A stretch of 64,000 bases of DNA, taken from assembly GCA_951394045.1 (NCBI GenBank), contig OX595991.1, positions 3,100,001 through 3,164,000 on the forward strand. The letters run 5' to 3'. Position 1 is the stretch's first letter. Each line of letters opens with the position of its first letter. The position numbers and the translations under genes were made by a program. This stretch comes from Nitzschia sp. DOCU1. Lineage: Eukaryota > Bacillariophyta > Bacillariophyceae > Bacillariales > Bacillariaceae. Of the stretch, positions 61,614 to 64,000 are shown piece by piece. The notes under the pieces are model-generated. The model had not been told where the DNA came from. It was given only the letters and a program-made list of their open reading frames with translations, and did not search any database.

Positions 61614-62282
61614 ACGGAAAAGAGGGACAGTACGGGACATTGCTCCCGAAACTTTGATATTATATTGCTCTAGAGGAATGGACGCTGACATGTCCAAAAC
61701 TATACTACGCTACTACCGGTAGATCATGATGATCAAGCAGAAAGAAAAGTATATTCATCTTTAATATAGTCTTCCTATCGGCACACAAAAGTTGAGATTT
61801 ATTTACATAGGGCAAGCTACGTGGACTTGTCATGTGCGATTTTCTTGTCTGCAGGTTGTCAAATTGAGTTCTTCTATCTCCTTCATGTCGTTGTTTTTGG
61901 TCCTCGTGTTTCTTGCTGCTGCTCGTCCTTGTTGCCGTGTTTGTCGGTATCGTCGCTATTACTAGCTACTAGTAGGAGGAGAATAATAGGACTACGACTA
62001 CTAGTAGCGCTATGTACTGCTAGGCAGACTACATAAAGTAGCAACATGATGAGCCGATAGCAGTAGGGGACGGTATTCAATGCCACGAGATTTCCCGCAA
62101 TAGCTCCGACCACCACGACCACTCAAGACAATTTGCGAACGATACCCGTCGACTGCCAGACAGGGCTTGCCGGCGCGCCGACTCCCTCCAAGACTCATTT
62201 GAGACCCGGCCAAGATCGTTTCGCTGTCGTTCATTTACATCCCATCCATTGCATCGACTTCCGTTTCTTCCAGTCTTTGTTG
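61614..62282. other. Intergenic
   Basis: No supported gene. Short palindromic ctagtag elements lie at about 61965-62005. Confidence 0.4.
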
Positions 62283-63959
62283 ATGTTGCGGTTGCGAAAG
62301 CACTACGGTAGTGTTACAAAAGACATGTCAGACTTTGAAGAGGTGTTGACTGCCCTTGGTCCTTTGCTGCACAAGTTTGGTCCTTCTGTGTGCAAATTTG
62401 CCATGGAAGTTTGGAAGGTTCATCAGGGCAGCAGCAGTAGCATCGCTGGCAATTCCACGCGATCTAGAGGTCACCCTCCGACTTTGATTTTGGGTTCACC
62501 CGCAGATGAACCAAAATTTATGGAAGGCTTAGCACTGTTATATTGTTCCGAGTCCATGAAAGCCTTTGATTGCGAAGTCGCCACCGAGTTCATCACACCG
62601 GAACTCGACGTGGCCATGTGCCTGGCTTTGGGACAGCACAGCACCCTGCTTCGCAACCAACAATCTGCTCTTGGACGACAACCACGAGGCCACTTGACTC
62701 TAAAGTATAATTCGCCCGTGGTGGTTCCCATGTTTCTCAAGAACCTGGACATGTTTCAAGGCATTTCCATTGTCGGCAATGTCAAATTATCCATACACAA
62801 AAACAAGGCGCCCGATGAAGATTCCTGGCTAGAACTCACAAAAGCCCTTACACAAGTTTTTGGAAGCAACGGGCCCAGCTTGTTGTTGTTTCGTCGGTGT
62901 TTTTTGTCCTTGCCTCGTCTGGAAAACATTCTACGACTTGTTCATGATGGCAACATTCGAGAATTTGTCCTTCAAAATGTCGAGCTAGAAGACAATGCCA
63001 AGGGAACAGCCATGATCCATCAATGTTTTGCAAAGATTTCAGACTCGTCAACGCAACTATTGGAACGTTTCAAAGTCGAGGCACATTCTTGGAGTGCGGC
63101 ACAATTAAGTCAAGTCATCCAACCCCTGGGGGGCATTTCCACCTTGAAACGCCTACATCTCGTGGGGGGAGATCTTTCATCGCGAGTCTTGCAAGTATTG
63201 TCCAACGACGTCTTGAAGCATTCGTCATGTCATTTAGAAGAATTGCTACTCAAATTTACCGATCGGTTATATGGAGAATGCGGCAATTCGGGCGTGGAAC
63301 ACTTTTGCAGTGCCTTGTCAGAGAGTAAACAACTACGCCGACTCGTAATCGAAATCGATGCCATGGACATGTTGGATATTCAACGGTTGGTCAATATGGC
63401 TGTGTCTCCAGGCAACCATATACACCATTTAGAGTTGATCTGTGGCGGTATCGCAGAGTGGACACGAAACTTTGGAACGATCCTGCCCATAAATGTGGTG
63501 AACGGGCAACAAAGCGAGGTTAATCCATCACAGCTGCGGCATTTGATTCTTCAAGACAAGACATGGTCCAAGCGACGTTTCGGATCTTTGGCCATGCTAC
63601 AACATCACTTGGACTTTTGGTTGCCTTTGGTTCGTGCCAACCGGTTGCCGTATCTTTGCAACTTTGGCAAGTACTATGGATTGGCTCATGTCGGACGAGA
63701 GGCGCTGCCGTTTGATTTGGACATGGATGCGCAACATCAAGTCAAGGAACTAAAACTATGGCTAGCACGCAACAAGGCTGGGCGTGCGTGCTTCCTTTTG
63801 CCACCTGCGGAACAAATACCGCTCGGCTTTTGGCCAGTAGTCCTCGAGCAAGCCGCAAAGAGAACGACTACTACAGGCCAAGCGGATTTGCCAGCCATGG
63901 AAGGCCTCTTTTATTTGGTACAAGAACTTGCAAAGGGCAGCATTATTAGAAGTCCGTGA
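62283..63959 (+). CDS. Leucine-rich-repeat-like protein
   Basis: 558 residues from the ATG at 62283; ATG 62325 (MSDFEEVLTALG) is an alternative and the longer frame lacks ATG. The middle shows irregular LRR-type periodicity (LKRLHLVGGDLSSRVLQVL, HLEELLLKFTDRLY, LRRLVIEIDAMDML, HIHHLELICGG, LRHLILQD). The C-terminus has the segment LWLARNKAGR, then IPLGFWPVVLEQAA, then EGLFYLVQELAKG. I recall this N(K/R)AGR...PLGxWPxVLERA tail from many diatom LRR proteins of unknown function. It has no signal peptide or membrane span. Protein-protein interaction is the likely role. Confidence 0.78.
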   Translation: MLRLRKHYGSVTKDMSDFEEVLTALGPLLHKFGPSVCKFAMEVWKVHQGSSSSIAGNSTRSRGHPPTLILGSPADEPKFMEGLALLYCSESMKAFDCEVATEFITPELDVAMCLALGQHSTLLRNQQSALGRQPRGHLTLKYNSPVVVPMFLKNLDMFQGISIVGNVKLSIHKNKAPDEDSWLELTKALTQVFGSNGPSLLLFRRCFLSLPRLENILRLVHDGNIREFVLQNVELEDNAKGTAMIHQCFAKISDSSTQLLERFKVEAHSWSAAQLSQVIQPLGGISTLKRLHLVGGDLSSRVLQVLSNDVLKHSSCHLEELLLKFTDRLYGECGNSGVEHFCSALSESKQLRRLVIEIDAMDMLDIQRLVNMAVSPGNHIHHLELICGGIAEWTRNFGTILPINVVNGQQSEVNPSQLRHLILQDKTWSKRRFGSLAMLQHHLDFWLPLVRANRLPYLCNFGKYYGLAHVGREALPFDLDMDAQHQVKELKLWLARNKAGRACFLLPPAEQIPLGFWPVVLEQAAKRTTTTGQADLPAMEGLFYLVQELAKGSIIRSP

Positions 63960-64000
63960 CAATCTTTGAGAATGCATATTGCTCTAGGGCAATTCTACGA

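Overview
The window reads as eukaryotic nuclear DNA, most likely from a diatom, and pennate diatoms of the Seminavis/Phaeodactylum kind fit best; the species is inferred. Reasons: compact genes on both strands with few, short GT-AG introns (about 60-160 bp); several N-termini with a signal peptide followed by an aromatic residue at the cleavage point (SAQA/F, AAQA/F, PTQA/F, THA/W), the bipartite plastid-targeting signal of diatoms; and families typical of diatoms, namely a PIF1-type helicase, GPI-anchored FAS1, a KN-type homeobox, Notch-like LNR modules and low-complexity Ser/Asp-rich nuclear proteins. No bacterial operons, CRISPR arrays, rRNA or convincing tRNA were seen.

Layout. 0-1.2 kb: 3' part of a PIF1-like helicase cut by the window edge, then 2.6 kb without a supported gene. 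3.8-7.3 kb: a membrane protein with a Cys-rich outer domain and a three-exon GPI-anchored double-FAS1 protein. 8.3-20.9 kb: a 172-bp tandem repeat, disordered proteins (one of 1141 residues), a multi-pass membrane protein whose plastid-type leader is cut off by an in-frame TGA, acylphosphatase and a type II membrane protein. 21.4-24.2 kb: tandem pair of double-PDZ proteins. 24.9-33.1 kb: a rearranged duplicated zone with two Cys-rich zinc-finger-like paralogues, a full plastid ABC-F ATPase and a 639-bp copy of its 3' end, a six-LNR membrane protein and a broken, partly inverted LNR remnant. 33.5-48.5 kb: a membrane protein divergent from ABC-F, an Asp-rich protein, a homeobox protein, a small plastid-targeted protein, a tandem pair of four-span membrane proteins and a Nopp140-like Ser/Lys protein. 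49.3-61.6 kb: two near-identical small plastid-targeted proteins flank one very large secreted-protein locus of about 10 kb. The last gene is an LRR-like protein.

The most unusual item is the 50.0-60.35 kb locus on the minus strand. I could splice it by hand into 26 small exons carrying 14 LNR modules. All their junctions are phase 1 except the first. The array includes a 6-nt microexon and a 2.05-kb tandem duplication of whole exon-intron blocks. The array follows a large exon with five copies of a Cys-rich domain (CxGC...CxCP) that I do not recognise. The secretion-signal part is separated from the rest by a +1 frame change inside one domain copy.
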